Assembly (NCBI GenBank): GCA_018829445.1
Contig: JAHJTV010000006.1
Coordinates: forward strand, 141,556 to 205,555
Direction: 5' to 3'
DNA: 64,000 bases
From: a bacterium
GTDB lineage: Bacteria > SAR324 > XYD2-FULL-50-16
Part shown: positions 46,701 to 56,126 of the stretch, one piece after another
Position numbering within the stretch: position 1 is the stretch's first letter
Layout: every line of letters starts with the position of its first letter
Position numbers and translations under genes: made by a program
The notes under the pieces: generated by a model
The model's input: the letters and a program-made list of their open reading frames with translations, nothing else
Database searches by the model: none
Told to the model about the DNA's origin: nothing

Positions 46701-47621
46701 TTCAGATACTCTGCTTCAAGGAAGACTAACAGGGATGTTAGAGAAGCTCAATTGGCGAAATGGATGGGATTTTAGAGCTTTTTTTCTGTCTTATCCGCTG
46801 CAAATAAAGGCATTATGAGAATTTTATTTCTTTGACCAGACGGGGTTAATCCGGAATTTACACATGATAGTTAGACAACCTTTTTTACTGGATCAAAATA
46901 GGTCACAGATGTGTTCTTATTAAATCAAAAATTTGAAGCCATGAGTGTCGATAAAACGGGGGTTTTCTTTATTTGACATGCTCTAATTTTATGGTAAAAA
47001 CAGGCCACAGAAGGTTATTTCCATAGCTTTAAAATACTGACAAAATTAATCATTGTAAGTGGATTCGATTCCCGCCATCTCCACTAAAAATCCTTCTGTT
47101 TTCTCCGTATCTAATACAGCATTGGTTGTAACTCTATCGAATCATGCCTATTTCTTTGTTTCATAAGAATTTTGTCTGAAGATTAGTGTGTCCCGGGAGG
47201 TCCATTGAGTTGTTTTAATGTCACTAGAGAATGGGCTAAACCAGGCTGGGATTTGGGCTTAAAACTTTTAACCGATGATTAATCGAGGACACACAGATTA
47301 TCGGTTTGTGTTTTAAATCCCACCTGATCAAATTTTTACCTGCCATCTGGAAGCAAATTAGCTTATAAAATCCAACTGCTCTTGATATTACAGATTTCTG
47401 AATGTACAACTTGAGTTTTTTATTGTTATCATTAGGGCGAGAGTTGGACAAAATCTGCATTGGACTGTTTTGTAAATTCATATTTTGTTGAAACATTCTG
47501 GAAGAGGACAGGAATGTAAGAAAACCGTACGATTTCCTATAAAATCGGTATCGCCTTTTCAGTTCCAGTGATTTTGATTGTCCTGATGAATTTATTAATC
47601 AACAAATCCCGGTGTTTATTC
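46701..47621. other. Gene-free stretch containing the end of a divergent repeat copy
   Basis: About 900 bases without a supported gene. Positions to about 46850 are a divergent third copy of the long repeat's right half, ending TTTGACCAGACGGGG. The ssrA-like 3' end lies at 47058-47085. The minus-strand frames at 47236-47496 and 47537-47845 have no domain. Confidence 0.4.
47058..47085 (+). other. tmRNA/tRNA-like 3' end (T-loop and acceptor), candidate attachment site
   Basis: GGATTCGATTCCCGCCATCT followed by CCACTA has the T-loop TTCGATT and the acceptor end of bacterial tmRNA genes, with CCACTA in place of CCACCA. No tmRNA body or tRNA precedes it: no alanine-like 5' acceptor half and no tag ORF. 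Integrases often use such 3' ends, leaving a copy behind. Confidence 0.6.
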
Positions 47622-48353
47622 ATGAATAGTGACAAAAGAAGATCAACCTTTTTAATGCTGATAGTGTTGATCTGGTTTGTGGCTGTTTTTGTGCCGATAA
47701 AAAACCTGAGGGCAGAACGTCCTTTTACGATCAGCACATCGTATAATAACCTTTTGTCCAATCCAAATAAAGATGGATTGTTGGATAAGTTGATGATTGA
47801 ACTATTCAAAAGAATCAATATTGATATGGAACTGGTTTTCACCACTACCGAAAAATCACTTGTTGATACTAACGCCGGTTATTTTGACGGGGAAATAAAC
47901 AGAATTGAAGGAATGGAAAAGGTTTTCCCGAATCTGATCAGAATTCCTGAAGCCAATATGACCATGCACTTTGTGGCGTTTTCAAAAAAGAGCTTTGATA
48001 TCAATGGTTGGAACAGTATCAAACCGCTGTATGTTGGCATGGTTAGAGGCTGGAAAATTCTGGAGCAGAACACGAAAGGCTTTCCTAATGTCATCAGCAC
48101 ACCTACCGAAAAAGAGCTATTCACAATGCTCCATAAAGACAGACTGGATATTGCCTTATACTCAAAACTGACAGGGTATGCCGTTTTGGAACATTACAGG
48201 TTTAATGAAATTAGTCATCTGGAACCGCCCTTGGCAAGTCGGCCAATGTATCTGTATGTTCATAAATCGCATGAAATCCTGGTAAAAAGGATCGCTGAAA
48301 CATTAAAGGAACTCAAGCGTGATGGTTCGTATTCGAGAATAATGAACGAATAG
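47622..48353 (+). CDS. Periplasmic solute-binding protein, family 3-like
   Basis: About 243 aa from ATG 47622 (a longer frame starts at 47568 but lacks support). Signal sequence to about residue 32, with Leu/Val-rich core. The mature part has the two-lobed SBP_bac_3 layout: PFTISTSYN, then GLLDKLMIELFKRINIDMEL, and a closing KRIAETLKELKRDGSYSRIM, the typical C-terminal helix. Such proteins bind amino acids or similar small solutes. No ABC transporter genes are near. Instead a membrane sensor follows after 20 bases, so it more likely acts as a sensing partner than in transport. Confidence 0.78.
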   Translation: MNSDKRRSTFLMLIVLIWFVAVFVPIKNLRAERPFTISTSYNNLLSNPNKDGLLDKLMIELFKRINIDMELVFTTTEKSLVDTNAGYFDGEINRIEGMEKVFPNLIRIPEANMTMHFVAFSKKSFDINGWNSIKPLYVGMVRGWKILEQNTKGFPNVISTPTEKELFTMLHKDRLDIALYSKLTGYAVLEHYRFNEISHLEPPLASRPMYLYVHKSHEILVKRIAETLKELKRDGSYSRIMNE

Positions 48354-48373
48354 TTTTTCCTGTCGATTTTCCT

Positions 48374-49303
48374 ATGAGACCAAATTTTAACAATTCCATT
48401 GCATTTCGTTTTCCGGTACTGCTGTTTGTCATATCCCTGGGAATAGCGACTATCGCGTCATGTATTGAGATGTATACGATATTTCGGGAAAATGAAGCAT
48501 TAGCCAAAAAATCCATCCAGCAGGTCACTGAAAGCCATATACCGTCTTTAATATCCAGTTTATGGCTAACCAATGCAAAACTGCTTCAAGACCAGGTGGA
48601 CGCGATAGAACGATTTAAATATATTGCTTCTGTTGAACTGATAGATAGTGATAACAACCGTTTTTCTGCTGGTGAGGCTTTTAACCAAAATAACAGGTTG
48701 ATAACAAGAGAGTTATTTTATGAGTTTAGGGGGAAAAAAACACGTATCGGCAAGCTAAACCTTTATATCAACGACTACCAAATCCAAAAGGATACTCTAA
48801 ATAAAGAAATCCCTAGATTTTTTCTCCATTTCTTTCAGTCGTTAATAGTGGCTATCATGATTGGTTTTTTGTTTCGAAGGATCGTTGGGCGACATCTGGA
48901 AGCGTTTTCTCAGTATTTAATCGAGAGCAGAAATGATCCGACAGTCACACGATTCAGGTTCAACCGAAAACGAGCGCATAACGACGAGCTTAAGTCTATG
49001 CTGAACTCCTTTGATATCCTCATGACAGCAAAAACGAAAGCTGAGGCGGAACAGGAGAAGTTGATCACGGATCTTCAAAATGCATTAAACGAAGTAAAAA
49101 CCCTCAAAGGTTTCATCCCGATATGCGCCAAATGTAAGAAAATAAGAGACGATAAAGGCTACTGGAATCAGATTGAGTCGTATATTGAACAACATTCAGA
49201 TGCACAGTTTAGCCATGGACTATGCACAGAATGCTCAGACGAGATTTATGGTGACCAGGAATGGTATAAAAAGGGTAAGAAAGAAGGAAGATACAGCTCA
49301 TAG
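48374..49303 (+). CDS. Membrane sensor-like protein with C-terminal four-Cys module, no kinase
   Basis: 309 aa. Membrane helix 1 (about 10-32), an extracytoplasmic region (about 33-150), helix 2 (about 153-170), a HAMP-like cytoplasmic segment (about 172-225) and a short coiled coil. The end carries LKGFIPICAKCKKIRDDKGY, WNQIESYIEQHSDAQFSHGL and CTECSDEIYGD. This CxxC...CxxC tail is known at the C-termini of many bacterial PAS sensors and response regulators and may bind a metal. Here no kinase or cyclase domain is present. It is 20 bases behind the solute-binding protein, suggesting a two-gene sensing unit. Confidence 0.72.
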   Translation: MRPNFNNSIAFRFPVLLFVISLGIATIASCIEMYTIFRENEALAKKSIQQVTESHIPSLISSLWLTNAKLLQDQVDAIERFKYIASVELIDSDNNRFSAGEAFNQNNRLITRELFYEFRGKKTRIGKLNLYINDYQIQKDTLNKEIPRFFLHFFQSLIVAIMIGFLFRRIVGRHLEAFSQYLIESRNDPTVTRFRFNRKRAHNDELKSMLNSFDILMTAKTKAEAEQEKLITDLQNALNEVKTLKGFIPICAKCKKIRDDKGYWNQIESYIEQHSDAQFSHGLCTECSDEIYGDQEWYKKGKKEGRYSS

Positions 49304-49536
49304 ATCGATTTTCCTTGTTAATGCAAGTGTCCGAACATCGTCTTGTTGGGTCAAAAGGCTATTTCTTCCGTATAGTCAGGGGTAGAGCGGCTTAACAAAG
49401 AATTTTGTCCAAAAAGCCCCCCTGTTCTAATCAGGCTGCTGATCTATAGTAATATTTCAGCATCGCATTCAGCCGTTTCCGACATTGGATCTTTCCCCGA
49501 CTGAATATCAGTTTTGGATCAGAGAATAAAAGCAGA

Positions 49537-50991
49537 TTATCCTTTCCTTGGTGATTTCGCTCCTGGTGATAATGGCTCAAATGCTCTTTTTGCAGAAATC
49601 ATTGCCGGCAGGTTTTTTAATATATGCCAGAGACTTCTGCGATGTTGCCAAATTCGACTTTTGAACTTCCGCCGCCATTCCGTATCGTTATAAAACCTTT
49701 TGACGTGTTGATTGTAATACTGATCCAGTTTTTCTTTTGATTCAATTCCTTTGGGTACAAACACAAAATTCAGGCAGTTCATCAATCGCCAGTTGTTTTC
49801 AAAGCTTCCTTCCTTTTCGATGATCGACCATAAAGGGGCTCCGGGGAAAGGCGTGAACTTTGTCATATTCTGGTCATCCAGTCCTAAAGATATAATGAAA
49901 TCACTGGTCTTTTTAATGGAATCCAGTGTTTCCCCTGGTAATCCCATCATAAATAGCCCTTTCGCTCGAAGACCTGCTGCCTGGATTCTTCTGACCGTCT
50001 CCTTGACCGCCTCCAAATTGACGCCGGATTTGTGACGCTCCAGCATAGCTTCATCGGCAGATTCTATTCCCAAAGATACCATCAAACAACCTGACGCTTT
50101 TAGCATCCTTAACAGATCATCATCTGTGCCTTCCATTCGCACAGCGCAGTTAAACTGGATACCCAAAGGTTTCGCCTGAAGCAACTCACACAGTTCCGTT
50201 ATTCGTTTTCGATTTGCGGTAAACAGATCGTCGTAGATGTTGATGTGTTTGATTCCGAAGTGTTTCTGCAAATAGCTCATGTGCTCATAAACATAAGCAG
50301 AAGAATTGTAACGGTACCCTTTTTTGAAGACAGAGCGATCACAATAGGAACACTGATAAGGACAGCCGCTACTGGTAATCATTGTCGCGCCGGGAGTCTG
50401 GACATAACTGAAAAGCGGTAAATTGTACCCCTTGGGAAATCCCCTCAGTTTTTCATAAGCCGGGAAAGGCAGCGTATCAATGTCTTTTATCAGGGGGCGT
50501 GGGGGATTTGTTACTATTTCATTGCCGCTTCTCCAAATCAAACCTTTAACGGCGGATGGATCATGTCCCGATACCAGCTCTGACAATGTCTCTTCGCCTT
50601 CACCGGGACAAAGATAATCAAAACTTGAAAACTCAGCCAATAGATTAGCTCCCAGGGCAGATACATGAACACCGCCACATACGGTTATTAATGTGGGATC
50701 ATGTCCTTTAAGTTTACCGGCCATCTCGACTGCATCCAAGAAGCTTGAAGTGGTAGTAGAGAAACCTACCAGATCGGGTGACATTGATAGTATTGCGTTA
50801 ACATGGTCATCGATCGGCTTGATAGTGCCTGGGCCAAGACAGTCATAAACAAAAACCTCGTGCCCTTCTCGTTCTGCGAAGGCCGCAATCGATAGTAATC
50901 AAATGGGCACCACTCTGTTGGCTGCCGGTGTAACATCTTTTCTGCCGGGCATCCAGTTGTATCCCGTAGGATGAACAAGTACAACACGCAT
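49537..50991 (-). pseudogene. B12-binding-domain radical SAM protein interrupted by one TGA
   Basis: The frame from ATG 50991 (GGAATAG upstream) to 49537 is 485 codons with a single in-frame TGA at 50901-50899 (codon 31). The N-terminus MRVVLVHPTGYNWMPGRK and the region after the TGA (LLSIAAFAEREGHEVFVYD) form the cobalamin-binding-like Rossmann domain, continuing CGGVHVSALG and PGEGEETLSEL. The radical SAM motif is CPYQCSYC (Cys 210, 214, 217), followed by SLGIESADEAMLERHKSG. Relatives have Gly at the TGA position (PxGLLxIAA), so GGA to TGA explains it. Internal starts would still give ~415 aa. Other genes here use TGA as stop, so recoding is unlikely. Confidence 0.82.
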
Positions 50992-51000
50992 CTCTATTCC

Positions 51001-51654
51001 TTTTTAGGAGAGTAAAGAGTGATTCAGGAGAATCACCAAAAAAATGATGTGGTTAAAAAAGTAAAACTTCTTCAAAACCCAAGTACAGGATTTTTACTTG
51101 GGCTCAATGCAATTACTTTTGTTGATACCCCTCAGACAGAAGATCAATGCCATGAATAAGAAATGGTACTATAAGCGGGAAGCTTCATTATTTCTTAATT
51201 ACAGCAAAAAAGAGCTGGAAAAAACATCCGGGAAATTAGATTAAAATCCTATAAATTATTTGAAATCTTAAACCAGATGGTTATATCAAGTTTTAATTCC
51301 GTGCATAAAGGAATCGGAGAAAAAAAGCAAATTATTCTTGTTACGTACAATCCAAATCTCGCCGTTGTTTGTGACGCAGAACGAATCATTCATGCCGCTA
51401 TGGATATGGATAAGATGCAAAACAACAAGGTTACATATTGTACTGGATGAATTGAAAATACTTCAAAAAAAAATAATTGAAGTTCTTGATGGAACCAAAC
51501 CGGTTTTCACTATTCGAGAGTCAAAATATCAGTTTACAAGGAATATTGCCAGATTTGATCAACAAAGTTCGTGAATTAATATGTGAAACTTGTAGCTCCT
51601 CTAAATACTTTCGGGACAGAAAGTAACACACGTTAATCATAATTCTCGACATAC
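51001..51654. other. Gene-free stretch with small hairpin
   Basis: No supported gene. An 8-bp hairpin CCCAAGTA (51078-51085) / TACTTGGG (51095-51102) is present. A 78-codon frame (51338-51574) starts on a Leu codon and shows no domain. Probably decayed DNA. Confidence 0.3.
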
Positions 51655-51840
51655 AGTTCAGATATTCTGGTTAAGTTTTGGATGAAAAGGTGATTTTCAT
51701 TGAAGATCACAACATGATTAAATAAGCCGGTTCGTACACTAAGTACGAACCGCTCTGCGATACCGTTTTGCCAGGGGCTCTTGTAGGAGGTAACCTTAGG
51801 TTCAGCTCCAATTTGACGGCAGTTAAGAAAATCAGAATTA
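51655..51840 (-). pseudogene. Integrase-type transposase remnant, catalytic-core end
   Basis: Minus-strand frame reads CRQIGAEPKVTSYKSPWQNG, IAERFVLSVRTGLFNHVVIF and NENHLFIQNLTRIS. The SPWQNGIAERF pattern carries the catalytic Glu of DDE integrase-core transposases. Upstream and downstream parts are missing. Probably the same family as the N-terminal remnants in the repeats. Confidence 0.8.
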
Positions 51841-52079
51841 ATTATGGATGGAAGAGGAATTTATCCAGAAACCAAGGATGAAAAACCTGATTTTGGGCGT
51901 ACTACTTCTGTTTAAATCCTGATTCCAGACTCTAATTTTGTCGAACTCAAGCGGCTTTTTTGATTCTATATGCAGTGACTCTTGTTTCTTTAAATCTCTT
52001 AACTTCCAAATCAGAAGGGACATCTTTCGCAGTTTTCGGAACAACAGGAACTGTTTTATGTGTGAAGGCAAAAGTCTAA

Positions 52080-52185
52080 AAGGGGTCAAGTCTTCTTTTG
52101 ACTTACCTTTTTGGTTTTATTCTTTGAAAAGCGGGAATTGAAAAGGGGTCAAGTCTTCTTTTGACTTACCTTTTTGGTTTTATTC
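52080..52185. repeat. Tandem GGGGTCAAGTCTTCTTTTGAC units
   Basis: The unit GGGGTCAAGTCTTCTTTTGAC, followed by TTACCTTTTTGGTTTTATTC, occurs twice about 63 bases apart (starting near 52082 and 52145). It also opens copy A at 32699, with a variant near 30005-30030. Each contains a small GTCAA...TTGAC stem. The unit resembles the ends of RAYT/IS200-like or other insertion elements. Confidence 0.65.
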
Positions 52186-52660
52186 TCCAGACTGTTGCCG
52201 CAAGGGCAAAATCCTGCCTGGTCAAAAAAGTATTTTAACTGCTGATCCCTGAATGGCCTGGTCCGATAAGGATTTTTGCCTCATAAATCCGTCCACTTTG
52301 TCATGAGCCTTACGATAGTAATAGTGTAATACGCTTCTCAGAGGGGATTAGCAGTCAATAGCATTTTATTCTTGCCCTTTGGATTTAAGAATTCTGTTTA
52401 CTGTTGCTAGGTATTCGTTTCTGACCAACAGTTCTTGTTCAACTCTTCCATTTACCAATGCCAATGCTTCAATTGTTTCCCTTTTTTCTCCTCCCTGGTT
52501 CTTCCAGTCGTTTGAAATGGCGAATATTCTGCTTCAAGGGGTATTAACAGGGCTGTGAAGGAATCTCAATTGGTAAAACGGATGGGATTTTAATGAGTGT
52601 TTCTCTCTATCATCCGGAGAACATGTTCTCCACATGGAATTTACTTTTTTAACCACACAG
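52143..52660. repeat. Long dispersed repeat, copy B (~520 bp)
   Basis: Second copy of the 32698-33260 repeat, lacking its internal ~45 bases. On the minus strand, near 52530-52370, it encodes ETIEALALVNGRVEQELLV then RNEYLATVNRILKS, an integrase-type transposase N-terminus. It ends at TTTTTAACCACACAGG, where a different sequence (the 52660 ORF) begins. Confidence 0.8.
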
Positions 52661-53079
52661 GTTACATTGTTGACGAAGAACTCGTTCAAGAATATGAAAA
52701 AATGAACAGGGACGCAATTGCTACCAAATCACATGAGTCGTATACACAAGCATTGAGAGTTTACCCTGATAGTTTTGACAACAACCAAGATGAAGTTGTT
52801 GACCATCTACGTTTAAGTTTTAAAAAAGCATCACCTGATTGCCCACAATTCGCAGCCTTTTTTCCGGTTTATTCGGATGGTCGTCTGGAACCCGATAATG
52901 AGGGGACACGTATCGAGCACATGACTCCTTATTATCTCCACATGTGTTGTAACCAAAAATTGTACTTTGATCTGGGACATATACAGGTTACATTTTCCCA
53001 GTTAAAGCGGTCTAAGAGCAATTCAGTCATCCACTCCATAACGGGCTGCGAATTGTGGATAACCAGGTTTTTTTTATGA
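52661..53079 (+). pseudogene. Hypothetical protein fused to or truncated by repeat copy B
   Basis: The frame enters from the repeat and continues for about 140 codons to 53079: YIVDEELVQEYEKMNRDAIA, then YPDSFDNNQDEVVDHLRLSF, then EHMTPYYLHMCCNQKLYFDL. The sequence looks like real coding DNA (balanced composition) but I recognise no family. Its true start is lost at the repeat edge, so it is probably a 5'-truncated gene. Confidence 0.45.
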
Positions 53080-53355
53080 AACAATTTGCAGCAGGTGTAG
53101 AGGAGAATCGTATCAGTTGCGTCAGCGGTATTGTTACCAGGGAGTAGGTTACTGTCAATTACTTCGACTCAGCCGTTTTAATCGGAAATCAAGTCTGCCG
53201 GTTGTTAGAAAAATTCTCATCAATCATTTATGAATCTCTTGACAATCAAGTCACAAAAATATGGCAATTGACGCTGAGCTAAATAAGATGATTAATCAGG
53301 AATTGAATCAGAATCAGGGATAATCCGGTTTAACATAATAGCGGAGATACAAATT

Positions 53356-53847
53356 ATGGCAAAAAATTTTCAAATTACAGAGGAGATGAAATCGCAGATC
53401 GGATGGACGTCCAAGCCCTGGACATATGAGGTTTCCAGGAGCAGTGTCAGAGCGTTCGCGCGGGGTGTCGGTTACACCGACCTGGTCTATTTTGATGTGA
53501 ATACAGCCAAAAAGGCCGGATACCGGGACTTGCCGGCACCACCAACCTACTTGGGTACGGCGATCTTTATCCCCGGGAAAAGCGATGACAATCTTCCCAG
53601 GGATCCTGAAACCTCTCCGAAAATCGATCACGGCCTGAAAGGGATGCTGGATGGAAGTACCGAGACAGAATACCTGGAGCAGATCTGTGCCGGGGATACT
53701 CTCACCTGCATAACCACCTTGACTGACATGACAACCAAGGGAAGCATAGTGTTGGGTACTACGCTGGTTATATCGACGGAATCGACATTTTCCAATCAGG
53801 ACGGAAAAGTCATGGCGATTCAACGCAAACAGATCATTTTTTATTGA
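53356..53847 (+). CDS. MaoC-like dehydratase N-terminal-type protein (HadA-like subunit)
   Basis: 163 aa hot-dog-fold protein of the MaoC_dehydrat_N type: KPWTYEVSRSSVRAFARGVG, then AKKAGYRDLPAPPTYLG, and the TYEVS/APPTY signatures. The catalytic Asp-x(4)-His of hydratases is absent (GVGYTDLVYFD), as in HadA or HadC, which stabilise the partner and bind substrate. The next gene, 15 bases later, has the catalytic motif. Together they should form a HadAB-like heterodimer that dehydrates 3-hydroxyacyl-ACP or -CoA. GGAG precedes the ATG. First gene of the right-hand cluster. Confidence 0.82.
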   Translation: MAKNFQITEEMKSQIGWTSKPWTYEVSRSSVRAFARGVGYTDLVYFDVNTAKKAGYRDLPAPPTYLGTAIFIPGKSDDNLPRDPETSPKIDHGLKGMLDGSTETEYLEQICAGDTLTCITTLTDMTTKGSIVLGTTLVISTESTFSNQDGKVMAIQRKQIIFY

Positions 53848-53862
53848 AAAGGAGAATCTGAA

Positions 53863-54276
53863 ATGTCAATTACATGGGACAGTATCAAAGAAGGTGATAA
53901 CTTACCCGAATTAAAAAAGAAGCCCGGGGTTACACAGCTGGTGAAATATGCAGCCGGATCCGGTGATTTTAATCCATTGCATCATGACTACCAGTTCCCC
54001 CAATCAAAAGCCATCGGTTCCATTATCGTTCACGGTCGTTTCAAGTACGCAACCATCGGTGAATGCGTATCCAACTGGCTGGGACATTCCGGCCGCATCC
54101 GCAAAATCTCCTGTCAGTATCGCGGTATGGATTTCCCCGACAAGGAGATGACCTGCAAAGGAACCATCACCCGCAGATGGGAAGAGAATGGTGAGAAACT
54201 GGCAGAACTGTCTGTCTGGACCGAAAACGATAAGGGCAAAATTATGACCCCCGGTACCGTGATTGTTGTATTTTAA
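53863..54276 (+). CDS. MaoC-family dehydratase (HadB-like catalytic subunit)
   Basis: 137 aa hot-dog protein. The catalytic hydratase motif is AAGSGDFNPLHHD (Asp near 35, His near 40), followed by IIVHGRFKYATIGE. It fits the (R)-specific enoyl hydratase / 3-hydroxyacyl dehydratase group. It has a strong AAAAGGAG ribosome site 15 bases after the HadA-like gene, so the pair is co-expressed. The substrate is unknown; ketosynthases downstream suggest a 3-hydroxyacyl thioester on a growing chain. Confidence 0.88.
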   Translation: MSITWDSIKEGDNLPELKKKPGVTQLVKYAAGSGDFNPLHHDYQFPQSKAIGSIIVHGRFKYATIGECVSNWLGHSGRIRKISCQYRGMDFPDKEMTCKGTITRRWEENGEKLAELSVWTENDKGKIMTPGTVIVVF

Positions 54277-54515
54277 TCCGGCTGTGACAAATCATCCGAA
54301 TATCAAAATTTGATTTTCATATTTTTTAAATAAGATGGAGAATCGATATGGCAACTTAACCTTGACACAGGAAAAGCAAGTTCTTATCATCTCAAGGGAA
54401 ATTCAATGAGCGAACAGTGCTTTAAAATCCAAACGGTAAATGGGAATAAAGTGTTGAAAGTTCGTATATGAAGCGAGAACAACTTTGAAAAATCAGAATA
54501 AAGGAGAGAGAAAAA

Positions 54516-55544
54516 ATGAAAACAAAATTTAATAAACAAAAAACCTTTCTGTTACTTATCTTATTGCTATTGACATTCTGCATATATTCTCCGGCAAATG
54601 CAGAAACCGTCAACCTAAAACTTGCCCACTTTGTTCCAACCATGCATGTGCAGCATAGGGAAGCATTTGTACCTTTTGTAGAAAATGTAGAGAGACTATC
54701 AAACGGATCGGTGCAGATAAAAATCTATCCTGGCGGACAGTTAGGGAATCCCAAGAACATGGTGAATAACATCAAAAAAGGGATTACCGATATCGGATTT
54801 GTCATTCCATCCTATGTTCCTGGTATATTTAGCCGTAGCGGTGTTTTTGAAATGCCTTTTGTTTTTAACGATCCGGAGCACGTCACCCGCGTTATGTACG
54901 ATCTTTTTGAAGATTACTTCGCCGCAGATTATGAAGACTTTAAGGTTTTATGGTTTTTCTCAAGCCCTTTGAGCCAGGTACATACAGTCAAAAAGCCCAT
55001 CAAAGCCATTGGAGACTTTGCGGGCATGCCTATCCGAGCCGGCGGGGCTACTGAAACAACCGCCTTTCGTTTATTAGGTGCAAATACAGTAGGTATGGAT
55101 ATTAAAGAGATGTCCATTTCACTGCAGAAAGGCGTAGTTGACGGCGTCATCACGCCCTATGCGGCTCTTAAAAGCCATAAAATATTCGACACTGTTAAAC
55201 ACATCACCGAAGTAAATTTCAGTGGGACGTTAATGGTGATTTTGATGAACAAGAATAAATGGAATCAATTACCTTCTTCAGCAAAAAAAGTAATAGACCA
55301 AGCCGCTGGAATGCAAATGGGATTGATAGCTTCAAAAGCATTTTTGAATGAAGATATTGAAAATAAAAATGCTGCTATAGAGCAAGGCATTCAAATCCAT
55401 AAACTGACCCCTGCGGAAATGGATCAAATACGCTCAAAAATGAGCGGCATTTATTCAAGCTGGGTAGAAAGCGCCAATAAAAACGGCTTGCAGGGACAAA
55501 AGATTCTGGATGCTTTTCTGGCTTCTGCAGAGGCAAATAGATAG
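54516..55544 (+). CDS. dctP: TRAP transporter substrate-binding protein
   Basis: 342 aa. Signal peptide (about 10-30, ending SPANA) with a very strong AAGGAGAG ribosome site. The mature protein is DctP family: VNLKLAHFVPTMHVQHREAF, then GQLGNPKNMVNNIKKGITDI, then the Arg-containing substrate loop GMPIRAGGATETT, where the Arg normally binds a carboxylate. A C-terminal helix closes with YSSWVESANKNGLQGQKIL. It delivers an organic acid in the periplasm to the DctQM permease encoded next. The ligand is not readable, but a carboxylate is expected. Confidence 0.94.
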   Translation: MKTKFNKQKTFLLLILLLLTFCIYSPANAETVNLKLAHFVPTMHVQHREAFVPFVENVERLSNGSVQIKIYPGGQLGNPKNMVNNIKKGITDIGFVIPSYVPGIFSRSGVFEMPFVFNDPEHVTRVMYDLFEDYFAADYEDFKVLWFFSSPLSQVHTVKKPIKAIGDFAGMPIRAGGATETTAFRLLGANTVGMDIKEMSISLQKGVVDGVITPYAALKSHKIFDTVKHITEVNFSGTLMVILMNKNKWNQLPSSAKKVIDQAAGMQMGLIASKAFLNEDIENKNAAIEQGIQIHKLTPAEMDQIRSKMSGIYSSWVESANKNGLQGQKILDAFLASAEANR

Positions 55545-55622
55545 GTTTTAAGGAGTAAAATCCCGTTTGGATCTTTCAAAGAACCTTTTCGGGATTCTTT
55601 CCTTAAATTCGAATGGAGAATC

Positions 55623-56126
55623 ATGCTCAAAAGGTTAATCGAAGCACTATCAAAAATTATCAATCCTATCTCATCAAATTTAGACAAGATATCCTGGCTG
55701 GTGTTGTTCTGTATGATGATTTATACAGTAGTTGATGTTTTAGCTTTGAAGGTTGTCAGCTATTCGCTGTTGGGAACTGTAGAGATGACAGCCCTGATGA
55801 TGGTCATTTGCGTTTTTTGTTCTTTCTCACAAACAGAGCTGGAGGATGGTCACATAAGGGTTGATTTTATTTACAACAAGTTGAATAAGCGATTGCAGGC
55901 ATTGTGTGATGTCATCACCCAGCTGACTTGTACCATCCTTTTCGGATTTATAGGGTGGTCTTCTTTTTTGAATGCAATTGAAAAGTGGGAGACGTCTGAG
56001 GTGACCATGGATCTGTTGCTTCCACTGTTTCCTTTCGCATTTATCGTATCAGTCGGCTGTGTACTGACTTGTATCACATTGCTGGTTAAGACATTGAAGG
56101 CTTTAGACAGGATGGTTTCACCATGA
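55623..56126 (+). CDS. dctQ: TRAP transporter small membrane subunit
   Basis: 167 aa with four membrane helices (about 18-38, 50-70, 88-110, 132-155). DctQ-family pattern: WLVLFCMMIYTVVDV, TVEMTALMMVICVFCSFSQ and the LEDGHIRVDF motif. It forms the small subunit of the Na+-driven TRAP permease. Its stop overlaps the dctM start by four bases (ATGA), so the two are translationally coupled. GGAGAATC precedes the ATG. Confidence 0.94.
   Translation: MLKRLIEALSKIINPISSNLDKISWLVLFCMMIYTVVDVLALKVVSYSLLGTVEMTALMMVICVFCSFSQTELEDGHIRVDFIYNKLNKRLQALCDVITQLTCTILFGFIGWSSFLNAIEKWETSEVTMDLLLPLFPFAFIVSVGCVLTCITLLVKTLKALDRMVSP

Noticed and set aside
46850..47085. Complete tmRNA gene
   Set aside because: Only the T-loop and acceptor end are recognisable; no 5' acceptor half, no tag reading frame.
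47537..47845. 102-codon minus-strand frame
   Set aside because: Antisense to the signal peptide region of the solute-binding protein, no domain.
50766..50987. Separate 73-codon minus-strand gene upstream of the radical SAM gene
   Set aside because: It is an out-of-frame shadow; the true N-terminus continues in the radical SAM frame across the TGA.
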